A stretch of DNA of 42,399 nucleotides from Arenimonas sp. (GCF_022842045.1 NZ_JALHQI010000022.1:1-42399); one strand, 5' to 3'; shown: positions 17,949-26,835, counted from the stretch's first letter. Made by a program: numbers and translations. The notes: generated from the sequence alone by a model not told the origin.

Positions 17949-19451
17949 ATGAACCTGATCGACACCCTCAAGCCCCTGCGCAGCCACGCTGGCAAGGTCC
18001 GCACCGCCGGCCTGGACGACGCCACCGTGCTCGATCTCGCCGGGCGCTATCCCGAGCTGGTGGAGGCCGTCGAGGCCGCCGTCGCGCAGCACGCGGCCAT
18101 CGCCGCCGAGTTCGCCGACCTGCTCGACCTCGACGAGCAGGCGCAGATCGACGCCGTGCAGGCCGGCTTCGTCAACTTCTACCCCGATGACGCGGTGAAC
18201 CCGTACGTGGCGATCGCCGCGCGCGGCCCTTGGGTGGTCACGCTCAAGGGCGCGGTGATCCACGACTCCGGCGGCTACGGCATGCTCGGCTTCGGCCACG
18301 CCCCGAAGGCCGTGCTCGACGCGATGGCCAAGCCGCAGGTGCTGGCCAACATCATGACCCCGTCGCTGTCGCAGCTGCGCGTCGTGCGCGCGCTGCGCAA
18401 GGAAATCGGCCACACCCGCGGCGGCTGCCCGTTCGCGAAGTTCCTGTGCCTCAACTCCGGCTCCGAGTCGGTGTCGCTGGCCGGCCGCATCGCCGACGTC
18501 AACACCAAGATCCACACCGACGCCGGTGGCCGCCATGCCGGCAAGCGGGTCAAGCGCATCGCGGTCAAGGGCGCCTTCCACGGCCGCACCGAGCTGCCGG
18601 CGCTGTACTCCGACTCCTCGCGCAAGAACTACCTGCAGCACCTGGCCAGCTACAAGCACCACAACGACCAACTCATCACCATCGAGCCCTACTCGATCGA
18701 GGGCCTGAAGCAGGCCTTCGCCGACGCCGAGGCCAATGGCTGGTACTTCGAGGCCATGTTCCTCGAGCCGGTGATGGGCGAAGGCGACCCGGGCCGCGCG
18801 GTGCCGCCGGAGTTCTACGCGGTGGCGCGCGAGCTGACCAAGGCGCACGGCACGCTGCTGCTGGTGGACTCGATCCAGGCCGGCCTGCGCGTGCACGGCG
18901 TGCTCTCCATCGTCGACTACCCGGGCTTCGAAGGCCTGGAGGCGCCGGACATGGAAACCTACTCCAAGGCGCTCAACGGCGGCCAGTTCCCGATGTCGGT
19001 GCTGGCGGTGAACGAGCGCGCCGCCGGCCTGTACCGCAAGGGCACGTACGGCAACACCATGACCGCCAACCCGCGCGCGCTCGACATCGCATCGACCGTG
19101 CTGGGCCTGCTGACGCCGGAACTGCGCCGCAACATCGTCGAGCGCGGCCGCGAGTTCCTCGACAAGATCAACGCGCTCAAGGACGAACTGGGCGGCGGCC
19201 TGATCACCCAGGTCCAGGGCACCGGCCTGCTGTTCTCGTGCGAGCTGCACCCGCAGTTCAAGTGCTTCGGCACCGGCTCCACCGAGGAATACATGCGCGA
19301 GCGCGGCATCGGCGTCATTCACGGCGGCACCAACTCGCTGCGCTTCACCCCGCACTTCGCCGTCACCAGCGGCGAGATCGACCTCGTGGTCTCCCACATC
19401 CGCCACGCCCTCCTCCACGGCCCGCGCAAGTCCCAGGCCGAGGCGGCGTAA
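17949..19451 (+). CDS. Class III PLP-dependent aminotransferase, substrate unknown
   Basis: The 500-residue protein is a fold-type I class III aminotransferase. The visible landmarks are LNSGSESV (~169-175, PLP phosphate loop), FHGRTELP (~210-217, stacking residue region), LLLVDSIQAGLRVHG with Asp307 that pairs with the PLP nitrogen, and TYSKALNGGQFPMS with the Schiff-base Lys340. It is longer than typical family members (about 400-460) because of an N-terminal ~80-residue helical extension. Insertions such as KIHTDAGGRHAGKR also set it apart. The substrate cannot be assigned; ornithine, lysine or GABA-type substrates are typical for the class. It stands alone, divergent from the ABC operon and convergent with ubiI. 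An upstream in-frame start at 17880 is possible but less likely. Confidence 0.9.
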   Translation: MNLIDTLKPLRSHAGKVRTAGLDDATVLDLAGRYPELVEAVEAAVAQHAAIAAEFADLLDLDEQAQIDAVQAGFVNFYPDDAVNPYVAIAARGPWVVTLKGAVIHDSGGYGMLGFGHAPKAVLDAMAKPQVLANIMTPSLSQLRVVRALRKEIGHTRGGCPFAKFLCLNSGSESVSLAGRIADVNTKIHTDAGGRHAGKRVKRIAVKGAFHGRTELPALYSDSSRKNYLQHLASYKHHNDQLITIEPYSIEGLKQAFADAEANGWYFEAMFLEPVMGEGDPGRAVPPEFYAVARELTKAHGTLLLVDSIQAGLRVHGVLSIVDYPGFEGLEAPDMETYSKALNGGQFPMSVLAVNERAAGLYRKGTYGNTMTANPRALDIASTVLGLLTPELRRNIVERGREFLDKINALKDELGGGLITQVQGTGLLFSCELHPQFKCFGTGSTEEYMRERGIGVIHGGTNSLRFTPHFAVTSGEIDLVVSHIRHALLHGPRKSQAEAA

Positions 19452-19490
19452 GCACAGGTCCGGCTTCGGTGTGGGCGCCTTGATTCGAAC

Positions 19491-19530
19491 GCGGATCAGA
19501 GCGGATCAAATCGGATAAAAGCGGATAAAA
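19491..19530 (+). repeat. Four tandem 10-bp units GCGGATNAAA
   Basis: Units at 19491-19500, 19501-19510, 19511-19520 and 19521-19530 read GCGGATCAGA, GCGGATCAAA, TCGGATAAAA and GCGGATAAAA. They lie 40 bases after the aminotransferase stop, in the gap before the convergent ubiI gene, and are A-rich compared with their surroundings. No hairpin terminator is seen in the 143-base gap. Confidence 0.7.
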
Positions 19531-19594
19531 CAGAGAAGGGATTGGGTTTTCGCGGATTGCATCAGCCGTCGAAAAACCAACCTATTCGGACCCC

Positions 19595-20776
19595 TCACAC
19601 CCCGGCGGCGCGGCGCCAGAGGGCGCGGGTAACCGGGGTGAGGCGGTTGGCGAGGCCGAGGGCGTGGCCGCGCAGCAGGGTCGGCCACATGGCGTCGTTG
19701 CTGAAGACGCGGTTGATGGTTTCGAAGGAATGCGCCGCCACGGCGTTCTCGCTGCGGCGGGTACGCTCCCAGCGGGCCAGGCGGTGCGGCGCCGCGAAGT
19801 CGGCGTGCACTTCCGCCGCGCGGCGCCAGGACGCGCGCAGCGCGGCGACGTCGCGCAGGCCCAGGTTCACGCCCTGCCCCGCCAGCGGATGCACCGCGTG
19901 GGCCGCGTCGCCGACCAGCAGCACCCGACCTGCCACGTAGTCCCGGGCCAGCTGCCGGCGCAGCGGGAACGCCGCGCGCGCCGACACCGCGGTGACCTCG
20001 CCCAGGCGCGCATCGAAGGCGCGCGTGAGCTCGCGCAGGAAGCTCGCGTCGTCGGCCGCCAGCAAACGCTGCGCTTCGGCCTCCGGCAGCGTCCAGACGA
20101 TGGAGCTGCGGCCATCGGCGCAGGGCAGGAAGGCCAGCGGACCGGTGGGCAGGAAGCGCTGCCAGGCAGTGTCCCCGTGCGGCGATTCCGTGTGGACGTA
20201 AGCGACCAGGCCGCGCTGGCCATAGTCGTGGGCCTCGGTGTCCAGGCCCACAGTTGCGCGCACGCGCGAGGCGGCGCCATCGGCGCCGACCACCAGCCGC
20301 GCACGCAGGCGCTGGCCGTCGCCGAGCACGGCGGTGGCCGCATCGGCATCCTGCTCGATCGTCGCCAGCGTCGCCGGCACCACGCGGCGCAGCGAGGGCT
20401 CGCGCCCGCAGGCCGCCCACAGGCGATCCACCAGCAGCGAATGCTCGACGATGTGGCCCAGGTGGTCGCGGCCGAAGGCATCGGCGTCGAAGTCGAGCTC
20501 GCCGCCGCCGGCGGCATCCCAGACCCGCATGCGCCGGTAGGGATGCGCGCGCGCCGCGCGGACCGATTGCCAGGCGCCGAGGTCGTCGAGCAGCGCGGCG
20601 TTGTCCGGCGCGAAGGCGTACACGCGCAGGTCGGCGTCGCCGGGCGACCACGCGGCGGGCTCATGCGCCTCGACCAGCGCCACGCGCAGTCCATCGCGCG
20701 CGGCGGCCAGCGCGGTGGCGCTGCCGACCACGCCGGCGCCCACCACCACCAGGTCAAAGGTGTCGCGCCGGCTCAT
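19595..20776 (-). CDS. ubiI: FAD-dependent ubiquinone hydroxylase, UbiI/VisC-like
   Basis: The 393-residue protein belongs to the UbiH/UbiF/UbiI/COQ6 family. It has an N-terminal FAD-binding VVVGAGVVGSATALAAA, the family motif LVVGADGAASRVR, and LVGDAAHAVHPLAGQGVNLG near residue 290. The segment DADAFGRDHLGHIVEHSLL closely follows the matching stretch of E. coli UbiI, so I favour the C5-hydroxylase UbiI; UbiF-like or broad regioselectivity cannot be excluded. Its ATG (20774-20776) overlaps the ubiH stop (ATGA). The frame extends far upstream through ubiH, but that part is out of frame with any family sequence. It probably acts in ubiquinone synthesis together with UbiH. Confidence 0.85.
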   Translation of the reverse strand: MSRRDTFDLVVVGAGVVGSATALAAARDGLRVALVEAHEPAAWSPGDADLRVYAFAPDNAALLDDLGAWQSVRAARAHPYRRMRVWDAAGGGELDFDADAFGRDHLGHIVEHSLLVDRLWAACGREPSLRRVVPATLATIEQDADAATAVLGDGQRLRARLVVGADGAASRVRATVGLDTEAHDYGQRGLVAYVHTESPHGDTAWQRFLPTGPLAFLPCADGRSSIVWTLPEAEAQRLLAADDASFLRELTRAFDARLGEVTAVSARAAFPLRRQLARDYVAGRVLLVGDAAHAVHPLAGQGVNLGLRDVAALRASWRRAAEVHADFAAPHRLARWERTRRSENAVAAHSFETINRVFSNDAMWPTLLRGHALGLANRLTPVTRALWRRAAGV

Positions 20777-21984
20777 GCGCGCCCCCGGGAGAGTCGAGGC
20801 ACGCGTCCGCGGAAGCCCATCGCCCCGGCCACCAGCGGATCCGCCAGCCCGGGCACGTGGCCCAGCGCCAGCAGGCCGAGCGAGCGCAACACGTGCAGCG
20901 GGAAACCCTCGCTCGCCGTGATGCGCGCGAGGCCGTCGCTGAAGGCCAGGGTGCGCTCGCGATCCTCGCGTCGCGCTTCGGCGTAGGCATCGAGCAAGGC
21001 TGCGGCACCGGGATCGTCGCCGGACAGCACCTCGGCCAGCGTGAGTGCGTCGCGCAGGCCAAGGTTGAAGCCTTGCGCGCCGATCGGGTGCAGGGTCTGG
21101 GCGGCATTGCCCATCACCACGCCGCGCGGCGCGGTGAGGCGTTCGGCCACCAGGCGGGTGATGGGATAAGCACTGCGGGCGCCGACCCGCGTGATGCGGC
21201 CCGCGCGCCAGCCGAAGCGCCGCTGCAGATAGTCGCGATACGCCGCGTCGTCCATCGCCAGTGCAGCCTCCGCGGCCTCGCGGCGCACGCCGCAGATGCC
21301 GCCGTAGTGGCCGCCCGCCATCGGCAGCAGGGCCACCGGGCCTTCCGGGGTGAAGCGCTCGTAGGCGGTGCCATCGGGCGCGCGGTCGGTGGCGACGCTG
21401 CACACCAGCAAGGTCTGGCCGTAGTCGTGTTCCTCGGCGCCGATGCCCCAGGCGGCGCGCGCCAGCGAGCGGCTGCCGTCGGCGGCCACCAGAAGCCGGG
21501 TGCGCAGGCGGCGGGTGGCGCCGTCCTGCTCGAACGTGACGACCGGGCCGTCGGGGTCGGGCGCGACCGCGACCACGCGCGCCGGGCGATGGCGCACCAG
21601 CCCGGCGCAATCGGCCAGCCGCGATTCCAGCGCCTGGCCCAGCTCGCACGCCAGCACCACGCCGCCGAACTGCTCGCGACCGTGGTCGGCCGCGGCCAGG
21701 CGCACGCTGCCGAAATCGCCGGCGCGGCTGACGTGGACGCGGCGGATCGGCGCCGGCGGGGTCGCCAACCGCGGCAGGACATCCAGCGCCGACAGCGCAT
21801 TCAGGCTGGCCAGGGCCAGCGCCAGCTTGCGCTCGTCGAAGCCGGGGGCGCCGGCCTGCGGCGGGCTGGCCTCGACCTGGCCGACGCGCCAGCCGCGGCC
21901 GTCGAGCGCGCAGGCCAGCGCGCTGCCGACCAGGCCGCCGCCAAGGATGAGGATGTCGTGATCGAAGCCGTCGGTGCCGGGCAT
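20773..21984 (-). CDS. ubiH: 2-octaprenyl-6-methoxyphenyl hydroxylase UbiH
   Basis: The 403-residue protein is a group A flavoprotein monooxygenase: HDILILGGGLVGSALACAL at the N-terminus, GFDERKLALALAS, LLVAADGSRSLARAAWG, and GNAAQTLHPIGAQGFNLGLR. The last motif is the form typical of UbiH (GNAAQTLHPIAGQGFNLG in E. coli) and contrasts with the GDAAHAVHPLAGQG of the next gene. UbiH hydroxylates C1 of the ubiquinone ring. The ATG at 21982-21984 gives the expected start; an in-frame ATG twelve codons upstream is less likely. It is the promoter-proximal gene of the ubiH-ubiI pair. Confidence 0.88.
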   Translation of the reverse strand: MPGTDGFDHDILILGGGLVGSALACALDGRGWRVGQVEASPPQAGAPGFDERKLALALASLNALSALDVLPRLATPPAPIRRVHVSRAGDFGSVRLAAADHGREQFGGVVLACELGQALESRLADCAGLVRHRPARVVAVAPDPDGPVVTFEQDGATRRLRTRLLVAADGSRSLARAAWGIGAEEHDYGQTLLVCSVATDRAPDGTAYERFTPEGPVALLPMAGGHYGGICGVRREAAEAALAMDDAAYRDYLQRRFGWRAGRITRVGARSAYPITRLVAERLTAPRGVVMGNAAQTLHPIGAQGFNLGLRDALTLAEVLSGDDPGAAALLDAYAEARREDRERTLAFSDGLARITASEGFPLHVLRSLGLLALGHVPGLADPLVAGAMGFRGRVPRLSRGRA

Positions 21985-22048
21985 GGCGGGATGATACGCG
22001 CCCGTCCGGTGAAGGCCCATGCATGGCCCGCTCGGGGCGCAGTTCGTC

Positions 22049-22054
22049 TAAAAT
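22049..22054 (+). promoter_or_regulatory. Candidate -10 box of the corrinoid-associated operon
   Basis: TAAAAT lies 31 bases before the membrane-protein start at 22085. No good -35 hexamer is found 16-18 bases upstream (GGCCCG-like), so the call rests on the -10 alone. Confidence 0.35.
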
Positions 22055-22084
22055 GCGGGCCTGTCCTCCGGAAGCCCGCTCATC

Positions 22085-22669
22085 ATGACCCTGACCCACC
22101 GTTCGCGACTGGCCGTGTTCCTGGTGCTCGCCGCCGTCATGGCCGCGACCCGGCTCAATCATTTCGGCCTGGTGCCGGACGCGTCGTGGGCGGTGTTCTT
22201 CGTCGCCGGTTTCTACCTGCGCGGCAGCGTGCGCTGGGCCTTCCCGGCGCTGATGGCATTGGCGGTGGCGGTCGACTACCTCGTCATCACCGGCAGCGGC
22301 CAGAGCTTCTGGAGCCACTACTGCATGTCGCCCGGCTACTGGTTCCTGGTGCCGGCGCATGCGGCGATGTGGCTGGGCGGCAGCCTGCTGCGCCGCGCCT
22401 ACCGCGGCCTGGAGCCGCGCGCGCTGGCGCTGCTGGCGGTGTCGGTGTTCGCCTCGGTCGCCGCCTGCCACTTCTTCGCGCAGGGCGGCTTCTACTGGCT
22501 GGCCAGCGCCGTCGCCGAGCCCACCGTCGCCGGCTGGGCCAAGAACTACGCCGACTGGTTCCTGCCCTACCTGCGCAACGCCAGCGCCTACGTCGCGGCC
22601 GCCGCCGCGCTGCACGTCGTGGCGACCTGGGCCCTGGCCCGCCGCGCCGCCGTCGCCACCGCGCGCTGA
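22085..22669 (+). CDS. Small integral membrane protein linked to corrinoid adenosyltransferase
   Basis: The 194-residue protein has five or six hydrophobic segments (~9-22, ~32-45, ~52-67, ~88-102, ~115-135, ~165-188) and little else. The start MTLTHRSRLAVFLVLAAVMA is a membrane anchor rather than a cleaved signal. The pattern resembles small conserved membrane proteins of the DUF6580/ECF-S-component type, which is a guess from layout. The gene is the first of a tight trio; the adenosyltransferase starts 8 bases after its stop. That linkage suggests a role in cobalamin or corrinoid uptake, but no ECF ATPase is nearby and no cobalamin riboswitch is seen upstream. His and aromatic residues cluster around SFWSHYCMSPGYWFLVPAHA, which could bind a ligand. 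Confidence 0.8.
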   Translation: MTLTHRSRLAVFLVLAAVMAATRLNHFGLVPDASWAVFFVAGFYLRGSVRWAFPALMALAVAVDYLVITGSGQSFWSHYCMSPGYWFLVPAHAAMWLGGSLLRRAYRGLEPRALALLAVSVFASVAACHFFAQGGFYWLASAVAEPTVAGWAKNYADWFLPYLRNASAYVAAAAALHVVATWALARRAAVATAR

Positions 22670-22676
22670 GGCCGCC

Positions 22677-23231
22677 ATGGGCAACCGGCTGTCGAAGATC
22701 TACACCCGCACGGGCGATGACGGCAGCACCGGCCTGGGCGACGGATCGCGCGTGGCCAAGGACTCCGCCCGCGTCACCGCCTACGGCACGGTGGACGAGG
22801 CCAACTCGGCCATCGGCATCGTGCTGGCCTGCGATATCCCGGAGGAAGTCCGCAGCGTGCTGGTGTCGGTGCAGCACCAGCTGTTCGACCTGGGCGGCGA
22901 GCTCTGCATCCCGGGCCACGCCGCCATCTTCGACGCCGACATCCAGCGCCTGGAAGACCAGCTCGACGCCTTCAACGCCGACCTGCCGCCGCTCAAGGAC
23001 TTCATCCTGCCCGGCGGCGGCCTGGCCGCCGCGCACTGCCACCTGGCGCGCACCATCTGCCGCCGCGCCGAGCGCGAGTCGGTCACGCTCTCGCACCACG
23101 ACGCGGTGCGGCCCGAGGCCATCCGCTACCTCAACCGCCTCTCCGACCTGCTGTTCGTGATCGCCCGCGTGCTGGCGCGCGCCAGCGGCCACGGCGAGGT
23201 GCTCTGGAACCACGAGCGCCGGAAAGGCTAG
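22677..23231 (+). CDS. Cob(I)yrinic acid a,c-diamide adenosyltransferase, PduO type
   Basis: The 184-residue protein matches PduO-type ATP:corrinoid adenosyltransferases (MMAB family). The ATP-binding N-terminus reads YTRTGDDGSTGLGDGSRV, followed by ARVTAYGTVDEANSAIG. The C-terminal helices contain ARTICRRAERE and YLNRLSDLLFVIARV. It transfers the adenosyl group of ATP to Co(I) corrinoids, making adenosylcobalamin. The ATG at 22677-22679 gives the expected start MGNRLSKIYTRTGDD. No cobalamin biosynthesis genes are near, so it most likely serves salvage of imported corrinoids, with the membrane protein upstream as a possible partner. The next gene begins 2 bases after its stop. Confidence 0.93.
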   Translation: MGNRLSKIYTRTGDDGSTGLGDGSRVAKDSARVTAYGTVDEANSAIGIVLACDIPEEVRSVLVSVQHQLFDLGGELCIPGHAAIFDADIQRLEDQLDAFNADLPPLKDFILPGGGLAAAHCHLARTICRRAERESVTLSHHDAVRPEAIRYLNRLSDLLFVIARVLARASGHGEVLWNHERRKG

Positions 23232-23233
23232 GC

Positions 23234-24157
23234 GTGCTGCTTTACACCCACCCCGCCTGCCTGGCGCATGATCCGGGCGCCGGCCACCCGGAATGCCCGG
23301 CGCGGCTGGAGGCGGTGCTGCACGCGGTGCGCGCCAACTTCCCCCTGGCGCCCTGGCGCGAGGCCCCGCGGGCCGGGCGCGATGCCCTGTTGCGCGTACA
23401 CACCCGCGAGCTAGTGGCGCGCGTGCTCGACACGCCGTTCGAGGCCAGCCTGCGCCTGGACGAAGACACCGCGATGTCGCCCGATTCGCCCGAGGCCGCC
23501 CTGCGCGCCGCCGGCGCCGGCATCGCCGCGGTCGACGCGGTGATGCGCGGCGAAGCGCGCCACGCCTTCTGCGCCGTGCGCCCGCCCGGCCACCACGCCA
23601 CCGGACCGGTGGCGATGGGCTTCTGCCTGTTCAACTCGATCGCGGTGGCCGCCGCGCACGCCGTGCACGTGCACGGGCTCGAGCGCGTCGCGATCATCGA
23701 TTTCGACGTGCACCACGGCAACGGCAGCCAGGACATCTTCGCCAGCGACGCGCGGGTGATGTACGCCAGCTCGCACCAGCATCCGCTGTACCCGAACTCC
23801 GGCCTCGCGCACGAGCGCGGCGTCGGCAACGTGGTCAACGCAACGCTGTCGCCGGGTACCGACGGCGAGGCCTTCCGCCACGCCTGGCGCGAGCACCTGC
23901 TGCCGCAGGTGGACGCTTTCCGTCCGCAGCTGGTGCTGGTCTCGGCCGGCTTCGACGGCCACCGCCTCGACCCGCTCGCCGACCTGATGCTCGAGGCCGA
24001 CGACTACCGCTGGCTGAGCGCCGAACTCGCCGCGCTCGCCGACCGCCACGCGGGCGGGCGGCTGGTGTCCATGCTCGAAGGTGGCTACAGCCTGGCGGCG
24101 CTGCGGGCCTGCAGCGTGGCCCACCTGCACGGGTTGGCCGGCACTACGCCGGCCTGA
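23234..24157 (+). CDS. Histone deacetylase family protein (class II-like, acetylpolyamine/protein deacetylase type)
   Basis: The 307-residue protein starts at GTG 23234, two bases after the preceding stop. It carries the zinc-dependent deacetylase motifs: [19 protein letters not shown] (catalytic His pair), [16 protein letters not shown] (zinc Asp and His), [15 protein letters not shown] (second zinc Asp) and LEGGYSL (usual Tyr). Bacterial relatives deacetylate acetylpolyamines, acetoin-linked substrates or lysine residues; the class with this N-terminus ([19 protein letters not shown]) is common in proteobacteria. The substrate is not known. It ends inside the 3' end of the convergent msrB, with 14 bases of tail-to-tail overlap. 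Confidence 0.92.
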   Translation: MLLYTHPACLAHDPGAGHPECPARLEAVLHAVRANFPLAPWREAPRAGRDALLRVHTRELVARVLDTPFEASLRLDEDTAMSPDSPEAALRAAGAGIAAVDAVMRGEARHAFCAVRPPGHHATGPVAMGFCLFNSIAVAAAHAVHVHGLERVAIIDFDVHHGNGSQDIFASDARVMYASSHQHPLYPNSGLAHERGVGNVVNATLSPGTDGEAFRHAWREHLLPQVDAFRPQLVLVSAGFDGHRLDPLADLMLEADDYRWLSAELAALADRHAGGRLVSMLEGGYSLAALRACSVAHLHGLAGTTPA

Positions 24158-24539
24158 AGTCCAGCGCGGCGGAATTGATGCAGTAGCGCAGCCCGGTCGG
24201 CTGCGGCCCATCGGGGAAGACGTGGCCGAGGTGGGAATCGCAGGCCGCGCAGCGCACCTCGACCCGGCGCATGCCGTGGCTGGCGTCCTCGTGCTCGCCC
24301 ACCGCGCCGGCGGCCACCGGGCGCGTGTAGCTGGGCCAGCCGCTGCCCGAGTCGTACTTGTCCTCGGACGCGAACAGGTCGGCGCGGCAGGCCGCGCAGA
24401 CATAGGTGCCTGTGGCGTGGTGGTTCCAGTACTTGCCGGTGAACGCCCGCTCGGTTTCCGAGCAGCGGCAGATGGCGTACTGCTCGGGGCTCAGCTCGGC
24501 CCGCCACTGGGCGTCGGTCTTTTCGATCTTGGCGGTCAT
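24144..24539 (-). CDS. msrB: Peptide-methionine (R)-S-oxide reductase MsrB
   Basis: The 131-residue protein is full-length MsrB. The catalytic Cys120 sits in [13 protein letters not shown]. The structural zinc site is formed by C48/C51 (VCAAC) and C97/C100 (RCAAC). The motifs [14 protein letters not shown] and [12 protein letters not shown] are also present. MsrB reduces methionine-R-sulfoxide in proteins using thioredoxin. There is no signal peptide, so it is cytoplasmic. The ATG at 24537-24539 is divergent from lptD, with 70 bases between their starts. The 3' end overlaps the deacetylase gene. Confidence 0.95.
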   Translation of the reverse strand: MTAKIEKTDAQWRAELSPEQYAICRCSETERAFTGKYWNHHATGTYVCAACRADLFASEDKYDSGSGWPSYTRPVAAGAVGEHEDASHGMRRVEVRCAACDSHLGHVFPDGPQPTGLRYCINSAALDFRPA

Positions 24540-24609
24540 TCCCGTGCCTTCGTGTTGCCCCGTCAGGCGCCTTGGGCCAAGCTATCACGTCTTTTCCAGG
24601 GATGCCTCC

Positions 24610-26835
24610 GTGCGCCGTCAAGCCCTTCGACTGCTTCCGCTCTGCCTGGCCATCGCCGGCGCAGCCCGCGCACAGGACCCCGCACCCGCCGCCGACTGGG
24701 CGCTCTGCCCCTCGCCCGAGGGCCTGCCGCTGTTCCAGCCGCTGGCCGATCCGGCCGTGGCCACCGACCCGGCCACGCTCGCCACCGACATCAGCGCCGA
24801 GAACCTCGACGTCAGCGGCCGCGACACCACCGTGTTTGAAGGTGGCGTCGAACTCCGGCGCGGCGGGCAATGGCTGGGGACCGACAAGCTCACCTATTCG
24901 CACGACAGCGAACGCTTCGTCACCGAGGGCCCGGTGCGCTTCCAGGACGACGGCATCCGCTTCACCGCCGACCAGGCCGCGGGCGACCAGAAGGCCGACA
25001 CGATCGTGCTCGACGGCGTGCAGTACCAGTTCAACCAGGACGCCGGCAACGGCCGCGCCGACCGCATCACGATGCGCGGCGAGCTGGGCGAGATGGAGGG
25101 CGGCACCTACTCCACCTGCCCGCCGGGGCAGCGCCAGTGGGAGTTCTCGGCCAGCCGCATCGACGTGGACCAGGAAGAGGCGATGGGCACCGCCCGCAAC
25201 GCCACCCTGCGCCTGGGCGGCGTGCCGGTGCTGTGGCTGCCCTACCTGCGCTTCCCCACCGACGACCGTCGCCGCACCGGCCTGCTCTCGCCCAAGATCG
25301 GCTTCGACGACCGCAACGGCTTCGACTACGAGCAGCCGATCTACCTCAACCTCGCGCCGAACTACGACGCGACCCTGCTGCCGCGCTACATGTCGCAGCG
25401 CGGGCTGATGCTGGGCGGCCAGTTCCGTTACCTCACCGCCAACAGCCGCGGCGTGGTCGAAGGCAGCTGGCTGGGCAACGACGACGAACCCGGCCGCGGC
25501 TACGACCGCGGCGTCGCCTCGCTGCGGCACACCACGTCGCTGGGCCCGAACTGGTTCATCAACGCCGACCTCAACCACGTCAGCGACGTCTTCTACTTCG
25601 ACGACTTCAACGACTCGCTGGCGTCGACCTCGATCACCCTGCTGCCCAGCACTGCCGGCCTTTACGGCCGCGGCTACGGCTGGACCGCCAGCCTTTCCGC
25701 CCAGCGCTGGCAGATCGCCAACCCGCTGGTGCTGCCGGGCACCGAGCCCTACCGCCGACTGCCCGCCGCCGACCTGCGCTGGAACAAGGCCCTGTTGCCC
25801 TGGATGGAATTCGGCGTGCAGGCCGAGGCCGTGCGTTTCGACCACGAAACCCTGGCCGGTGGCGAGCGCGTGGACCTGCGCCCGACCCTGCGCCTGCCCT
25901 TCGGCGGCGCCGCCTGGTACGCCACGCCCGAGTTCTCCTGGCGCTACACGCGCTGGTCGCTCGACGGCGGCCTGCTGGCGCCGGGCGCCGACCGCTCGCC
26001 CACCCGCAGCCTGCCGATCACCCGCTTCGACGCCGGCGCCTTCTTCGAGCGCGAGTTCAACTGGGGCGACGGCCGCCTGCTGCAGACGCTCGAGCCGCGC
26101 CTCGTCTATCTGAACGTGCCCTACCGCGACCAGGACGACCTGCCGCTGTTCGACACCCAGCCGCTGACCTTCAGCTGGCCCGGCCTGTTCCGCGACAACC
26201 GTTTCGGCGGCGCCGACCGCCAGGGCGATGCCGACCAGGTGACGCTGGCCGTGACCAGCCGGATCCTGGACACCGCCGACGGCCGCGAGCGCCTGAGCGC
26301 CAGCCTCGGCCGCATCCACTACTTCGACCCGCCCCGGGTCACCGTGCCCGGCGCCCCGCCTCTGTCCGACGACGGCTCGGCCTGGGTCGCCGAGGCCAGC
26401 CTTGCGCTGGGCCAGCGCTGGAGCCTGGGCCTGGCCCAGCAGTGGGACCCGGACCGCGAGCGCACCAACCTTTCGGCCGTGCGCAGCCAGTGGCGCTTCG
26501 GCGAGGGCGGCCTGGTGAACGCGGCCTACCGCTACCGCGCCGACGTGCTCGAGCAGGGCGACCTGTCCTTCGTGCTGCCGGTGAACGACCGCTGGCGCGT
26601 GCTCGGCCGCTGGAACTACTCGCTGCGCGACCGCGAGACGCTCGAGGCGATGGGCGGCATCGAGTGGAAGAGCTGCTGCCTGGCGGTGCGCGTGCTGGCG
26701 CGGGAATACATCCGTGAATTCGGCGGTGACCGCAACCTGGGCATCTACCTTGAGCTGGAGCTGAACGGCGTCGGCAGCCTGGGCCGCGACACGGCCCGTT
26801 TGCTTGATGATGCTATCCTTGATTACTCCCGTTGA
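24610..26835 (+). CDS. lptD: LPS-assembly outer membrane protein LptD
   Basis: The 741-residue protein starts at GTG 24610 and opens with a signal peptide (basic VRRQALR, hydrophobic LLPLCLAIAG, cleavage likely after ARA near residue 21). An OstA-like beta-jellyroll follows (~60-190: ENLDVSGRDTTVFEGGVELR, TDKLTYSHDSERFVTEGPV). A 26-strand-type barrel completes the protein. Four cysteines sit where E. coli LptD has its two interdomain disulfides: C33, C170 and the adjacent pair C689-C690 (KSCCLAVRVL). LptD with LptE inserts lipopolysaccharide into the outer leaflet. An upstream in-frame ATG exists but would precede the signal peptide. It heads the lptD-surA-pdxA-rsmA-apaG-apaH cluster. Confidence 0.95.
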   Translation: MRRQALRLLPLCLAIAGAARAQDPAPAADWALCPSPEGLPLFQPLADPAVATDPATLATDISAENLDVSGRDTTVFEGGVELRRGGQWLGTDKLTYSHDSERFVTEGPVRFQDDGIRFTADQAAGDQKADTIVLDGVQYQFNQDAGNGRADRITMRGELGEMEGGTYSTCPPGQRQWEFSASRIDVDQEEAMGTARNATLRLGGVPVLWLPYLRFPTDDRRRTGLLSPKIGFDDRNGFDYEQPIYLNLAPNYDATLLPRYMSQRGLMLGGQFRYLTANSRGVVEGSWLGNDDEPGRGYDRGVASLRHTTSLGPNWFINADLNHVSDVFYFDDFNDSLASTSITLLPSTAGLYGRGYGWTASLSAQRWQIANPLVLPGTEPYRRLPAADLRWNKALLPWMEFGVQAEAVRFDHETLAGGERVDLRPTLRLPFGGAAWYATPEFSWRYTRWSLDGGLLAPGADRSPTRSLPITRFDAGAFFEREFNWGDGRLLQTLEPRLVYLNVPYRDQDDLPLFDTQPLTFSWPGLFRDNRFGGADRQGDADQVTLAVTSRILDTADGRERLSASLGRIHYFDPPRVTVPGAPPLSDDGSAWVAEASLALGQRWSLGLAQQWDPDRERTNLSAVRSQWRFGEGGLVNAAYRYRADVLEQGDLSFVLPVNDRWRVLGRWNYSLRDRETLEAMGGIEWKSCCLAVRVLAREYIREFGGDRNLGIYLELELNGVGSLGRDTARLLDDAILDYSR

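Noticed and set aside
21985-22084. A cobalamin riboswitch upstream of the corrinoid adenosyltransferase operon
   Set aside because: Only 100 bases are available and no B12-box-like sequence is present.
19595-22684. A continuous minus-strand frame that would fuse ubiI to 600 upstream residues
   Set aside because: The upstream part is ubiH read out of frame. Both hydroxylases have proper starts and an ATGA junction.
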